Shown piece by piece: positions 45,002 through 53,851 of a stretch of DNA of 64,000 nucleotides (the stretch's first letter is position 1; every line of letters starts with the position of its first letter). The notes under the pieces are model-generated. The model was not told where the DNA came from, searched no databases, and saw only the letters and a program-made list of their open reading frames with translations. The stretch spans positions 2,108,001-2,172,000 of the forward strand of contig NZ_CP066802.1 in NCBI RefSeq assembly GCF_016598775.1, written 5' to 3'. The stretch is from Actinomyces weissii (GTDB lineage Bacteria > Actinomycetota > Actinomycetes > Actinomycetales > Actinomycetaceae). The position numbers and the translations under genes are program-made.

Positions 45002-45718
45002 ATGACGATCAACGCCCTGTTCTCCGGTGAGCCACCGAGCTTCCTGAGGACCGCACCAAAACCTCCCGGCTTCACCCGCCCCAGGCTGCGCGGCTGGGTG
45101 CACACCCTGGCCGCTCCGCCGGCAGTGGCCGCCTGCACGGTGCTGACAGTGACGGCCTACCAGCAGCGTGGCCCCGGCCTGGCCTGGGCCTGCGCCATCT
45201 ACCTGACCTGCTCGGCCCTGCTGTTCATCAACTCCGGCGTCTACCACCTGTGCAAGGGGCGCACCCCCAAGGCCTTCACGGACGTGCTCCAGCACATAGA
45301 CCACGCCAATATCTACCTGCTGATCGGCGGGACCTACACGCCCTTCGCCGTCGCCCTGCTGAGCCCCCTGTGGGCCACCGTGCTGCTGGTGGTGATGTGG
45401 ACCGGGGTACTGGCGGGCATCACGGCGCGCTTCGTCTGGCCCCGTACCCCCCGCTGGCTCGGAGCGGTGATCTACGTGAGCATGGGCTGGCTGTCCCTGG
45501 CCTTCCTGCCGGCCTTCTGGCGGACCGGCGGCCCCGCCGTCGTGCTGCTGCTGCTGGCTGGAGGAGCGCTGTACACGCTGGGGGCGCTGGTCTTCGCCCG
45601 GCAGGAGCCCGACCCCTTCCCCCTGGTCTTCGGCTTCCACGAGATCTTCCACGTACTGACCGTGGTGGCCTGGGCCTGCCACTGCACCGCCTGCTACCTG
45701 GCCGTTCTCCACCCTTAG
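45002..45718 (+). CDS. Hemolysin III family (YqfA/PAQR-like) membrane protein
   Basis: A 238-residue protein with seven predicted helices. The family's metal-site residues are visible: INSGVYHLCKGR, DHANIYLLIGGTYTPF, and the C-terminal GFHEIFHVLTVVAWACH with paired His. Bacterial members have no proven haemolytic role in vivo and are related to PAQR receptors, which are thought to be hydrolases. It is divergent from uppS (286 bases between starts). Confidence 0.9.
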   Translation: MTINALFSGEPPSFLRTAPKPPGFTRPRLRGWVHTLAAPPAVAACTVLTVTAYQQRGPGLAWACAIYLTCSALLFINSGVYHLCKGRTPKAFTDVLQHIDHANIYLLIGGTYTPFAVALLSPLWATVLLVVMWTGVLAGITARFVWPRTPRWLGAVIYVSMGWLSLAFLPAFWRTGGPAVVLLLLAGGALYTLGALVFARQEPDPFPLVFGFHEIFHVLTVVAWACHCTACYLAVLHP

Positions 45719-45873
45719 GGCATTCACAGGCCATCACCTCCGGTCCCGTTGCAGGCTTGGGCGGGAAGCGCAACCCAGTCCACTGGCAGCGGAGAGAGCC
45801 CGCACCTCCTTGGCGCAGCCGTCCCCGCCGGTAGACTCCCGCTCCATATGGCCGCAGGTCACCAATGATGGCG

Positions 45874-45932
45874 ACTTGCGACGGCAAGTACGCAAGCCCG
45901 TCAACCGGGAAAGGACGTCGGTCAGGCCGACG
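45874..45932 (+). promoter_or_regulatory. Two hairpins in the greA leader
   Basis: ACTTGC-GACG-GCAAGT (45874-45889) and CGTCGG-TCAGG-CCGACG (45916-45932), both perfect 6-bp stems. The second ends 22 bases before ATG and just before AGGAGG. They may be leader structures or part of promoter DNA. Confidence 0.35.
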
Positions 45933-45954
45933 ATGTCCCAGGAGGATTCCATTA

Positions 45955-46458
45955 ATGGCTACTGAGCACACCGACCAGCTGGAACAGCACGGCACCTGGC
46001 TCACCCAGGACGCTTTCGACCGTCTGACCGCCGAGCTGGAGCGGCGCAAGACCACCGGCCGCAGGGAGATCGCCCAGCGGGTGGAGGACGCCCGCCAGGA
46101 GGGTGACCTGCGGGAGAACGCCGGCTACCACGCCGCCCGGGAGGAGGCGGGGCTCAACGAGGCCCGCATCAGCCAGCTGGAGGCCCTGCTGGAGACGGCG
46201 CAGATCGGCGAGGCGGCGGCCGACGGCTCCGTGTCCGCAGGCACGATCGTCACCGCCAAGATCAACGGCAAGGAGCAGGTATTCGCCCTGGGAGGCCAGG
46301 AGATCACCGAGGACGTACCCGAGGGGGTCAAGGTGTTCTCCCCGGACGCCCCCCTGGGACGGGCGCTCATGGGGCACCGCGCAGGCCAGAAGGTCAGCTA
46401 TGAGGCCCCTAACGGCAAACGGCTCACGGCGGAGATCCTGCAGGTCAAGCGGGTCTGA
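45955..46458 (+). CDS. greA: Transcription elongation factor GreA
   Basis: A 167-residue protein that rescues backtracked RNA polymerase. The N-terminal coiled coil has WLTQDAFDRLTAELERRK and, at its tip, GDLRENAGYHAAREEAG, which carries the acidic residues that act in the secondary channel. The C-terminal FKBP-like domain ends SYEAPNGKRLTAEILQV. AGGAGG lies 9 bases before ATG 45955. Single gene, followed 89 bases later by msrA. Confidence 0.96.
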   Translation: MATEHTDQLEQHGTWLTQDAFDRLTAELERRKTTGRREIAQRVEDARQEGDLRENAGYHAAREEAGLNEARISQLEALLETAQIGEAAADGSVSAGTIVTAKINGKEQVFALGGQEITEDVPEGVKVFSPDAPLGRALMGHRAGQKVSYEAPNGKRLTAEILQVKRV

Positions 46459-46547
46459 GCAACTAGGGGCTACTCGGGGCTTATTCCCTTCTCGCTGCTG
46501 GCTGAGCCGCGCCTGGGCACCCAGACCAGCCGGTAGCGTCTGCCGCC

Positions 46548-47273
46548 ATGGACACCACCTCAGCAGCCTCCCGCCCGCAGCGCAGCACGACCCTGCCCGG
46601 CATCACCTCCAGCCGCCTGCCGGCTCCCGGTACCCACCCGGTGCTGGGCACCCCGCTGGACGGCCCCTGGCCCGAGGGCTCCCAGGTCATCTACCTGGCA
46701 GCAGGATGCTTCTGGGGCGTGGAGCGGATCCTGTGGCGGCAGGACGGTGTCATCAGCACGGCGGTGGGCTACATGGGTGGCAACACCCCCAACCCCTCCT
46801 ACGAGGAGGTGTGCACGGGGGCCACCGGCCACGCCGAGGCCGTGCGCGTGGTATTCGACCCGGCCGTGGCAGGACCGGGTGGGGAGGCCCTGCTGCGGGT
46901 CTTCTGGGAGAACCACGACTCCACCCACCTGAACCGGCACGGCAACGACATCGGCACCCAGTACCGCTCCGCGGTGTGGACGACGACGCCGGAGCAGGCG
47001 GCGGCCGCCCGCGCCATCCGTGCCGCCTTCCAGGGTGAGCTGACGCGCCTGGGCCGGGGCACCTGCGTGACCACTGTTGACGACGCCGCCACCGCCTACG
47101 CGGAGTTCGGTGGCCCCTTCTACCTGGCGGAGGACTACCACCAGGCCTACCTGCACAAGCACCCGCGCGGTTACTGCAACCACGGGCCGAACGGGGTCAC
47201 CTGCCCGGTGGGGATCACCAACCTGCCCGCACAGACCGAGGTGCTGCCGCCCGCCCGGCTGCCGCAGCCCTGA
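46548..47273 (+). CDS. msrA: Peptide-methionine (S)-S-oxide reductase
   Basis: A 241-residue repair enzyme. The catalytic Cys is in YLAAGCFWGVERILW. VGYMGGNTPNPSYEEVCTG, HAEAVRVVFDP, FWENHDSTHLNRHGNDIGTQYRS and EDYHQAYLHKHPRGYCNHG are the conserved blocks. The usual DPTQ of the fourth block is DSTH here. Resolving Cys candidates lie in the C-terminal tail (GYCNHG, VTCPVG). Cytoplasmic; a bidirectional hairpin follows. Confidence 0.95.
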   Translation: MDTTSAASRPQRSTTLPGITSSRLPAPGTHPVLGTPLDGPWPEGSQVIYLAAGCFWGVERILWRQDGVISTAVGYMGGNTPNPSYEEVCTGATGHAEAVRVVFDPAVAGPGGEALLRVFWENHDSTHLNRHGNDIGTQYRSAVWTTTPEQAAAARAIRAAFQGELTRLGRGTCVTTVDDAATAYAEFGGPFYLAEDYHQAYLHKHPRGYCNHGPNGVTCPVGITNLPAQTEVLPPARLPQP

Positions 47274-47325
47274 GGGCCCTTGAGCAGGGCGGGGCAGCCT
47301 ACTCGCCAGGACGCGTCTACCCGGA

Positions 47326-47364
47326 CAGGACCGGGACCTACCGGACAGGTAGGTCCCGGTCCTG
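47326..47364. terminator. Bidirectional terminator between msrA and the DUF2254 gene
   Basis: CAGGACCGGGACCTACC pairs perfectly with GGTAGGTCCCGGTCCTG (17 bp) around the loop GGACA, between convergent genes. Confidence 0.8.
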
Positions 47365-47424
47365 CTTAGCCGCGGCTGGCGCGGCTCCGTGGTCCGCCGC
47401 TACCGGGGCCAGGGCCGTGGGCGC

Positions 47425-48738
47425 TCAGAAGGCCTGGGCGGGCTCGATCTCCTGGCGCGTGCCTCCCATCCCGCGCAGCAGCTCCTTGACGGCCTCCTGG
47501 TGCTCGGGGCGCGCCACCTGGAGCAGGTCGTCCAGGGTCTCCAGCAGCACCCGCCGCACGTCAGGCGCCTCAGCCCCGTGGTGTATCGGACCGTCCAGCC
47601 CCACGGACAGCAGCTGGCTGACCGTCTGGGGGCGCCACCACAGGCGGGCCACGCCGTCGTCGTCCTTGAAGAAAGGCGCCAGGTCACGGCGCTGCACCGC
47701 CTGACGCAGGACCTCGTGGATCTCGTTGACCCCCTGCACCGCCGTGGTCGGGTCATTGGTGCCTGGGGACAGGGCCCGCACACAGATGTCCGAGACCTGG
47801 CGCAGCACGTAGGCCGGGTCGAACTCGTTGGTGCGGGTGCCTCGTAGCTCAAAGGCGGCACGCAGCCGGTCCTCGTCCGGTCCCTCCACCGGGCCGCCGT
47901 CGTGGGCCTCGCCCGCCTCAGGCACCCAGGCGACCAGCGGGGTCCCTGAGGGGCAGAACTGTCCCACCTGGGCCAGCACGTAGAGGGTGCCCCCTGCCGT
48001 CACCGCCTGGGACATCAGCTCGTTCAGGCGGATCGAGCCCACCACGCCCCGCACGCTCGCACGTACCAGCCGGGCCTCCTGCGGGGCCTGCCCGTCCCAG
48101 GGCTCGGCCTGCACCACCGGGTACTCCTCCGGCCCGTCCCCGGCAGGTTCCAGCTGGCGGTCCAGCACGCGCCGGGCGACGTCACCCAGGTAGCCGATGA
48201 TCCAGGAGACCTGCACGGAGGTGGTCACGTGGTGGATGAAGGCCACGAAGCACACCACGCAGGCCAGGGTGAGCAGGAAGGCCACCAGCAGGGACACCTG
48301 GGGCACGAAGGTGAGGTCGTTGCTGCGGATGGTGCGCAGCACGGTCAGGGAGTAGACGAAGGTGCCCAGGAAGATCCCCAGGGTGACCTTGCTCATCCGC
48401 AGGTGCAGGAAGGTCTGCAGTACCAGCGGGGAGAACTGGCTGGAGGCCAGCTGCACCACCACCAGGGTGGTGGAGAACACCACCCCGACCACGGAGATGG
48501 TGGCGGCGGCTACCGCCCCCAGCACGCTACGGGCCCCCTCCGGACCGGCGGTGAAGCCTAGCGGCAGGTACCAGGCCACGGCGTCGTCGAACAGGGGCAG
48601 CAGGACGCCCAGCAGGAAGCAGGCGGTCACCAGCAGCATGGGCAGCACCCAGAAGGGCTGCCAGGCCCGCACCCACCAGGTGGAGGGCGAGGGCGAGCGG
48701 GACTCGGGCAGGGAAAGCGTCATCTCTTGCACAGGCAC
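47425..48738 (-). CDS. DUF2254 membrane protein
   Basis: A 437-residue protein. Four membrane segments lie in the first 190 residues (WVLPMLLVTACFLLGVLLPL, VLGAVAAATISVVGVVFSTT, VTLGIFLGTFVYSLTVL, VSLLVAFLLTLACVVCFVAF), followed by a cytoplasmic domain of about 240 residues with SRxxDISVRALSPGTNDPTTA-like content (VSDICVRALSPGTNDPTT). This order is that of DUF2254, whose function is unknown. The start could be GTG 48738 or the ATG five codons later. It is divergent from the RGG-tailed ATPase. Confidence 0.85.
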   Translation of the reverse strand: MPVQEMTLSLPESRSPSPSTWWVRAWQPFWVLPMLLVTACFLLGVLLPLFDDAVAWYLPLGFTAGPEGARSVLGAVAAATISVVGVVFSTTLVVVQLASSQFSPLVLQTFLHLRMSKVTLGIFLGTFVYSLTVLRTIRSNDLTFVPQVSLLVAFLLTLACVVCFVAFIHHVTTSVQVSWIIGYLGDVARRVLDRQLEPAGDGPEEYPVVQAEPWDGQAPQEARLVRASVRGVVGSIRLNELMSQAVTAGGTLYVLAQVGQFCPSGTPLVAWVPEAGEAHDGGPVEGPDEDRLRAAFELRGTRTNEFDPAYVLRQVSDICVRALSPGTNDPTTAVQGVNEIHEVLRQAVQRRDLAPFFKDDDGVARLWWRPQTVSQLLSVGLDGPIHHGAEAPDVRRVLLETLDDLLQVARPEHQEAVKELLRGMGGTRQEIEPAQAF

Positions 48739-48819
48739 AGTCTGCCTGCTGCGGCGTCTGCGCTGACCGGCTGTCCGTCGTCCGAGCCCGCGCTACCTGG
48801 ATTGTGCCAGGATCAGCCC

Positions 48820-50700
48820 ATGAGCGAGCAGGAGCAGCGGTCAGCGGGCAGGGAACGAGGCTACCGGGGAGGCTACGGAGGCGGCCTGCGGGGCCGGGAG
48901 CGCGGCGGCTACGGCGGCCAGCGCGGCGGCTACGGCGCAGACCGGGGAGGCAGCGGCTCCTACCGGCCCCGGCGGGACTACGACGACGAGCCGCGTGACG
49001 GTTTCCTGGCTGACCTGGTGGGGCACCTGCACGCCCTGGACGGCCGCTCCTACGCGGCCTACAAGGCGGTGGTGGGCCGCTACCGGGCCCCGGGCGGCTG
49101 GACGCTGCACATCGACCGGGTCCAGCCCGACCCCTACGCCCCGCCAACTGCCGCGCACGTGGACGTGCCGGTGGACCCCGCGCGCTCGCCCCGGCTGGCC
49201 GCCCTGGTGGAGGAGGAGCTGCTGGGGACCCTGGACCGGCAGGTGGCGGTGCGGGACTTCCTGGTGCGGGAGCTGCACGCCGGTTTCAAGGGCACCGCCT
49301 TGTCCGTCGCCGCACCGGGGCAGGAGATCCTGGAGCGCTCGGCGGTGGTGCTGCGGCATGCTGAGGATCCCACGGACCCGGTCCTGGAGGTGCGCCTGCG
49401 CCTCTCCCTGCCCGCCCAGGGGCGCGCCATCCAGGGGCACGAGGCCGCCCGCATAGTGGGCCGGGACCTGGTGCGGGAGCTGGAGGCCGCCCTGGACCTG
49501 ACCGGGGAGCGCCTGGAGCGGCTGCGGCGGCACGTAGCCGCCCTGGAGGACCACCGGGCCCTGACGGCGGCCTTGCAGGAGAAGGGCTGGGTGGCCTTCC
49601 TGGCGGACGGCGCCCTGCTGCCCCGCCGCTCCGGGGTCTCGGACGAGCCTATGCGCGCGGGCGCCATCCCCTTGGAGGCCCCGGAGACGCTGGCGGCGAC
49701 CGTGTCCCTGCCCCACGCGGGCCGGGTGCGCGGCACCGCTATCGGCCAGGGGGTGACCTTGGTCGTCGGGGGCGGCTACCACGGCAAGTCCACGCTGCTG
49801 GGGGCGATCACCCGCGGCGTCTACCCGCACGTGCCCGGTGACGGCCGGGAGCTGGTGGCGACGGTGCCGGACGCCGTCAAGGTACGGGCCGCGGACGGGC
49901 GCAGCGTGACCGGGGTGGACCTGAGCCCCTTCATCTCCCACCTGCCCGGGGGGCGGGACACGCACAGCTTCACCACCGCCAACGCCTCCGGCTCGACCTC
50001 CCAGGCGGCCAGCATCGTGGAGTCGGTGGAGGCGGGGGCCTCGGCGCTGCTGCTGGACGAGGACACCTGTGCCACCAACCTGCTGATCCGCGACTCGCGC
50101 ATGCGCGCCCTGGTGGCTGACGAGCGGGAGCCGATCACTCCCCTGGTGGACCGTATCGGGGCCCTGTACCGGCAGCGGGGAGTGTCTACCGTGCTGGTGA
50201 TGGGCGGCTCGGGTGACTACCTGGACGTGGCTGACCGGGTGCTGCTGCTGGACTCCTACCGGCTGCTGGACGCGACCGGGCGGGCCCGGCAGGTGGCGGC
50301 GGCGCTGCCCCGTGAGGTCACGCAGATAGAGGGGTTCCCGGCGGCGGAGCCACGCAGGCCCCTGCCAGCGGAGGAGCGACGCACCCGTGGGCCGGTGCGC
50401 ACCCGCTCGCGCGGCACCGTGGCCCTGGTGCTGGACCGCGACGAGGTGGACGTCAGTGACGTGGCGGGCGTGGTGGACCCGGGCCAGGCAGAGGCTCTGG
50501 CCCACGCGCTGCGGGCCTTGCTGGAGCAGCGTTTCGACGGTGTCTCGCCCTTGGCTGAGTGCCTGGAGGACCTGGAGGAGCTGCTGGACGAGGAGGGCCT
50601 GGACGCCCTGGGCGGGCGCCGCCCGGCCTTCCTGGTGCGGCCTCGCGCGGTGGACGTGGCGGCAGCCGTCAACCGCTACCGGCGCCTAGAGCTGGCCTGA
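48820..50700 (+). CDS. ABC-class P-loop ATPase with N-terminal RGG-box
   Basis: A 626-residue soluble protein of the 'predicted ABC-class ATPase' family (PF09818 type), without membrane domain. Family blocks: LRLSLPAQGRAIQGHEAARI, VVGGGYHGKSTLLGAI (Walker A), DLSPFISHLPGG, FTTANASGSTSQAASIVE, ALLLDEDTCATNLLIRD (Walker B), STVLVMGGSGDYLDVAD. Residues about 12-46 are a Gly/Arg/Tyr tract with repeated RGG and RGGYGG, like eukaryotic RNA-binding RGG boxes. Family function is unknown; the tract suggests nucleic-acid contact. ATG 48820 follows AGGA; the upstream extension overlaps the divergent promoter. Confidence 0.88.
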   Translation: MSEQEQRSAGRERGYRGGYGGGLRGRERGGYGGQRGGYGADRGGSGSYRPRRDYDDEPRDGFLADLVGHLHALDGRSYAAYKAVVGRYRAPGGWTLHIDRVQPDPYAPPTAAHVDVPVDPARSPRLAALVEEELLGTLDRQVAVRDFLVRELHAGFKGTALSVAAPGQEILERSAVVLRHAEDPTDPVLEVRLRLSLPAQGRAIQGHEAARIVGRDLVRELEAALDLTGERLERLRRHVAALEDHRALTAALQEKGWVAFLADGALLPRRSGVSDEPMRAGAIPLEAPETLAATVSLPHAGRVRGTAIGQGVTLVVGGGYHGKSTLLGAITRGVYPHVPGDGRELVATVPDAVKVRAADGRSVTGVDLSPFISHLPGGRDTHSFTTANASGSTSQAASIVESVEAGASALLLDEDTCATNLLIRDSRMRALVADEREPITPLVDRIGALYRQRGVSTVLVMGGSGDYLDVADRVLLLDSYRLLDATGRARQVAAALPREVTQIEGFPAAEPRRPLPAEERRTRGPVRTRSRGTVALVLDRDEVDVSDVAGVVDPGQAEALAHALRALLEQRFDGVSPLAECLEDLEELLDEEGLDALGGRRPAFLVRPRAVDVAAAVNRYRRLELA

Positions 50701-50791
50701 CCCCCGCAGGCCGTCCTGGTTCTGGCGGGGGGCGGGTGCGGCGGCCTCAGCACCACCGTACCCGCACCAGTAGCGGCGCGTGCCCGTGGAC

Positions 50792-50839
50792 GACGACAGA
50801 CCCGCCCTCTCCTGCTAGGGAGGGGGCGGGTCTGCGTCG
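50792..50839. terminator. Bidirectional terminator between convergent genes
   Basis: CAGACCCGCCC (50797-50807) pairs with GGGCGGGTCTG (50824-50834); an outer CGACG/CGTCG extends the stem past one bulged base. It lies between the ABC-class ATPase and FMN reductase genes. Confidence 0.75.
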
Positions 50840-50877
50840 TAGGCGGGCTGGTCCCGTCTACCGCCTGGGCACTGGGC

Positions 50878-51435
50878 TCAGCGCAGGGCGGAGAGGGCCT
50901 TGTCCTGGGCGAGGATGGCCTCGACCATGGCGGGCACCTCACCGTCGTGGAAGGCGGCGGGCTTGAAGACGCTCATGTTCTCGAAGTCGCTGGCCAGGTG
51001 CAGGTTGACCTCCGGACGCACGACACCGGTGGTGAAGTTGGCCAGTATGTCGCGCAGGTGGCCGGTCTGACGGTGGCCGGAGGAGAAGGAGTAGCCCACC
51101 AGGCCGACAGCGCGGTTGTCCAGGACGGAGGGGGTGATGAAGTCGATGGCGTTCTTCAGGGCGCCGGGCACGGAGCGGTTGTACTCGGGGCTGACGAAGA
51201 TGAAGGCGTCGAAACCAGCCAGGGCCTCGTTCCAGGCCACGGCAGCCGGGTCCTTGGCGGGGGCGAAGGCCGGGGCAGCCTCCTCGACGAAGAGGGGCAG
51301 GTTGAAGGCGGCGATGTCGAGGACCTGGGCCTCAACGCCCTCAACGGTGTTGGCCTTGGCGGCCACCCACTCGGCGACGCCGGCACCGGCGCGGTTGGGG
51401 CGGATGGAGCCGAGGACGACGGCGATCTTGGTCAT
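50878..51435 (-). CDS. NADPH-dependent FMN reductase
   Basis: A 185-residue flavodoxin-fold reductase. The FMN phosphate loop is VVLGSIRPNRAGAGVAEWV, and FIFVSPEYNRSVPGALKNAIDF is the conserved second block of the family; GLVGYSFSSG follows. Such enzymes supply reduced flavin or reduce quinones, azo compounds or metals. It could serve the flavin-dependent oxidoreductase at 4441, but no linkage is visible. A GGAGAG ribosome-binding site lies before ATG, with an AT-rich promoter directly upstream (TTAACGAATCAAGTAA on the minus strand). Confidence 0.9.
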   Translation of the reverse strand: MTKIAVVLGSIRPNRAGAGVAEWVAAKANTVEGVEAQVLDIAAFNLPLFVEEAAPAFAPAKDPAAVAWNEALAGFDAFIFVSPEYNRSVPGALKNAIDFITPSVLDNRAVGLVGYSFSSGHRQTGHLRDILANFTTGVVRPEVNLHLASDFENMSVFKPAAFHDGEVPAMVEAILAQDKALSALR

Positions 51436-51839
51436 GTGCTCTCCTTGCGGGGACGCTGGCGAATTTACTTGATTCGTTAACTACATTAGGGCCGAGGAGG
51501 TCCGCCACGCCAGCACCCGCACCCGTGACCCCCAACACACCCCCTCTCTCGCGAGACCGGGACATATGGCTCACGAGACCGGTAAGGTCACCCTAAGCCG
51601 AAGGCGGGTGACCAGCCCAGGCCCCTCCCACGGCCCGCACGCGGCCAGACCACGGCCAGACCACGGCCCACCTCACGCACGTGCCTGCTGTACCTCAGAG
51701 TCACAACAGCCCAAGGCGGCCCGCACCGGGGAGCGGGCCTCGCCTGCACCACCACCGCCCCGTCAGCACGACGCAGCCCCCTGCCGCCGACCGTGGCACG
51801 GACCGCCCCACGCCGTCGGCGGCAAACCAGGACAGACCC
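51436..51839. other. 404-base gap between the FMN reductase and ilvA genes
   Basis: Contains the FMN reductase promoter (about 51455-51490), a copy of the CGAGACCGG repeat (51547-51597) and a short tandem CCACGGCCAGA (about 51650-51672). No gene recognised. Confidence 0.5.
51547..51597. repeat. CGAGACCGG-family intergenic repeat, copy A
   Basis: The 9-mer CGAGACCGG occurs at 51552-51560 and 51574-51582, exactly 22 bp apart, with GACATATGG between, followed by TAAGGTCACCCTAAG. Nearly identical to the reverse complement of the left half of the copy at 62180. Confidence 0.85.
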
Positions 51840-53405
51840 TCAGCGCGCCAGGAAGAACTGCGCCGAAGGGTCGCCCGTCTCCTCCCGGTAGACGTAGCCG
51901 AGGCGGTCCATGTGCTCGGTGAGCTCCCCCTCAGCCTCCCCGTCACGGACCTCGAAGCCCGCCAGGATGCGCCCGTAGTCGGCCCCGTCGGTGCGGTAGT
52001 GGAACAGGGTCACGTTCCAGCGCGTCCCCAGCACCTCCAGGAAACGGGTCAGCGCCCCCGGGAACTCTGGGAACTCCAGGCTGAAGAGCCGCTCCCCCAA
52101 CCCCTCCGGGGCCCGACCACCGATCATGGAGCGCACGTGCACCTTGGCGAGCTCGTCCTCCGTCAGGTCCACGACGCCGTAGCCCGCCGCCTCCAGGTCC
52201 GCCACGATCTCCCGGCGCTCCTCCCGGCCCCGGGTGAGCCGCACGCCCACGAAGATCCGCGCCGGCGCCCCCGGCGCGGCGGAGGCCGAGACGCGGTAGT
52301 TGAACTCCGTGACGGCCCGACCGCCCAGCACGCGCGCGAAGCGTAGGAACTCGCCCTGCACCTCGGGGATCGTGACCCCCAGGATCGCCTCCCGCTGCTC
52401 ACCGATCTCGGAGCGCTCCGAGATGTAGCGCAGCTGGTGGAAGTTCAGATTGGCGCCGGACAGCACGCAGGCCAGGCGCTCCCCCCGCAGCCCGTGGGCC
52501 GCCACGTACTTCTTCAGGCCCGCGAGCGCGATCGCGCCGCTGGGCTCGGGCACCGCCCGCAGGTCCTCAAAGAGGTCGCGCACGGCCGCGCTGGTCTCGT
52601 CGGAGGAGACGGTGACGACGTCGTCCAGCAGCCCGGCGCACAGGCGGAAGGTCTCGTCACCGATGCGGCGCACCGCGACCCCCTCCGCGAAGAGCCCCAC
52701 CCGTTCCAGGGTGACGGGCCGCCCGGCCTGGAGCGCGGCGGCCAGGCAGGCGGACTCCTCGTGCTCAACGCCCACGACCTGTACCTGCGGCATGAGCTGC
52801 TTGATGAGCACGGCGATCCCGGCCACCAGGCCGCCTCCGCCCACGGGCACGAAGACCCGGTCCAGCTCGGCGTCCTGCTGGATCATCTCCAGGCCGATGG
52901 TGCCCTGCCCGGCGATCACCCGGGGGTCGTCGAAGGGGGCGATGTAGGTCAGGGCGCACTCCTCGGCCAGGCGCAGGGCCTCGGCCTTGGCGGCGTCGAA
53001 GTTCTCCCCCTGCAGCAGGACCTCCCCGCCGAGGGCCCGCACGGCGTCTACCTTGATCTGGGGGGTGACGGTGGGCATGACGATCAGCGAGCGCACCCCC
53101 AGGATCGCGGCGGAGCGGGCCACCCCCTGGGCGTGGTTCCCGGCGGAGGCGGTGACGACGCCGCGGGCACGGACCTCCTCGGGCAGGGAGCGCATGGCGT
53201 TGTAGGCGCCGCGGATCTTGAAGGAGTGGACTGGCTGCAGGTCCTCCCGCTTGACCTCGACCGTGTTCCCCAGCCGGGTGGAGAGGGAGTCCATGACCTC
53301 CAGCGGGGTGTGCTCGGCGGCCTCGTAGACGGGGGCGCGCAGGACGGCCCGCAGGTAGGTGGCCTTGTCCCAGGTCTCGGGGAGCGTGGAGGCAGTCTGT
53401 GTCAC
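51840..53405 (-). CDS. ilvA: Threonine ammonia-lyase, biosynthetic
   Basis: A 521-residue PLP enzyme that deaminates threonine to 2-oxobutanoate, the first step of isoleucine synthesis. The PLP Lys is in PVHSFKIRGAYNA and the phosphate loop is VPVGGGGLVAGIA. The catalytic domain ends near residue 330. Two ACT-like regulatory repeats follow (AILGVTIPEVQGEFLRFARVLG and RLFSLEFPEFPGALTRFLEVLG), which in this class mediate isoleucine/valine control. GTG start. ilvD lies upstream on the same strand, separated by 446 bases, so a separate promoter is likely. Confidence 0.96.
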   Translation of the reverse strand: MTQTASTLPETWDKATYLRAVLRAPVYEAAEHTPLEVMDSLSTRLGNTVEVKREDLQPVHSFKIRGAYNAMRSLPEEVRARGVVTASAGNHAQGVARSAAILGVRSLIVMPTVTPQIKVDAVRALGGEVLLQGENFDAAKAEALRLAEECALTYIAPFDDPRVIAGQGTIGLEMIQQDAELDRVFVPVGGGGLVAGIAVLIKQLMPQVQVVGVEHEESACLAAALQAGRPVTLERVGLFAEGVAVRRIGDETFRLCAGLLDDVVTVSSDETSAAVRDLFEDLRAVPEPSGAIALAGLKKYVAAHGLRGERLACVLSGANLNFHQLRYISERSEIGEQREAILGVTIPEVQGEFLRFARVLGGRAVTEFNYRVSASAAPGAPARIFVGVRLTRGREERREIVADLEAAGYGVVDLTEDELAKVHVRSMIGGRAPEGLGERLFSLEFPEFPGALTRFLEVLGTRWNVTLFHYRTDGADYGRILAGFEVRDGEAEGELTEHMDRLGYVYREETGDPSAQFFLAR

Positions 53406-53851
53406 GGCCCCAGACTAGAGGAGCCACCACCCCCGCCGGACCCCCTGCCACCGCCCCGCCTCCGCGAGACCGGGACATATGGACCGCGAGACCGGTACGC
53501 CCTGTGGATAACTCCGACGGCGCGGCCGTCTGCCTGCACGCTCTGCGCACCCGGTGGCGGGTGGACGACCCCGCCCCTGGTCTTGCACGCACTAGCGGAT
53601 ACGCGACCCAAGAGATCCTTGAGATTCCAACATTTCTAGGACCTGCCCGAAGAAGTAGAGCGCGTCAGGCGCGCAACAGCCTCCGACTTGCACATTATCC
53701 CGGCCGTAACGGTCTCACCGACCGCCCCCAGCAGAACAGCTGCTCCGCGCAATTCCAAGTAAAAGCAGTCACACAGTGGTTTACGTCAGCATTCCCGTGC
53801 GTGCAGCCCGCCCCGTCTGGAGCCTGCCGCCAGCCCCCTGCTTCCCGCGGG
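53406..53851. other. 446-base gap between ilvD and ilvA
   Basis: Contains a CGAGACCGG repeat (53462-53503) 57 bases upstream of the ilvA start. The rest (about 53600-53800) is AT-richer and probably holds the ilvA promoter. I see no leader peptide with an Ile/Val/Leu run and no convincing attenuator. Confidence 0.45.
53462..53503. repeat. CGAGACCGG-family intergenic repeat, copy B
   Basis: CGAGACCGG at 53465-53473 and 53487-53495, 22 bp apart, with GACATATGG between, then TACGCCCTG. About nine tenths identical by eye to bases 62246-62286. Confidence 0.85.

Noticed and set aside
48841..50505. 554-codon minus-strand frame opposite the RGG-tailed ATPase
   Set aside because: Antisense of a conserved P-loop protein; no start with a ribosome-binding site and no recognised motifs.
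53406..53851. Ile/Val attenuator upstream of ilvA
   Set aside because: No leader peptide with branched-chain codons and no alternative hairpins that I could support.
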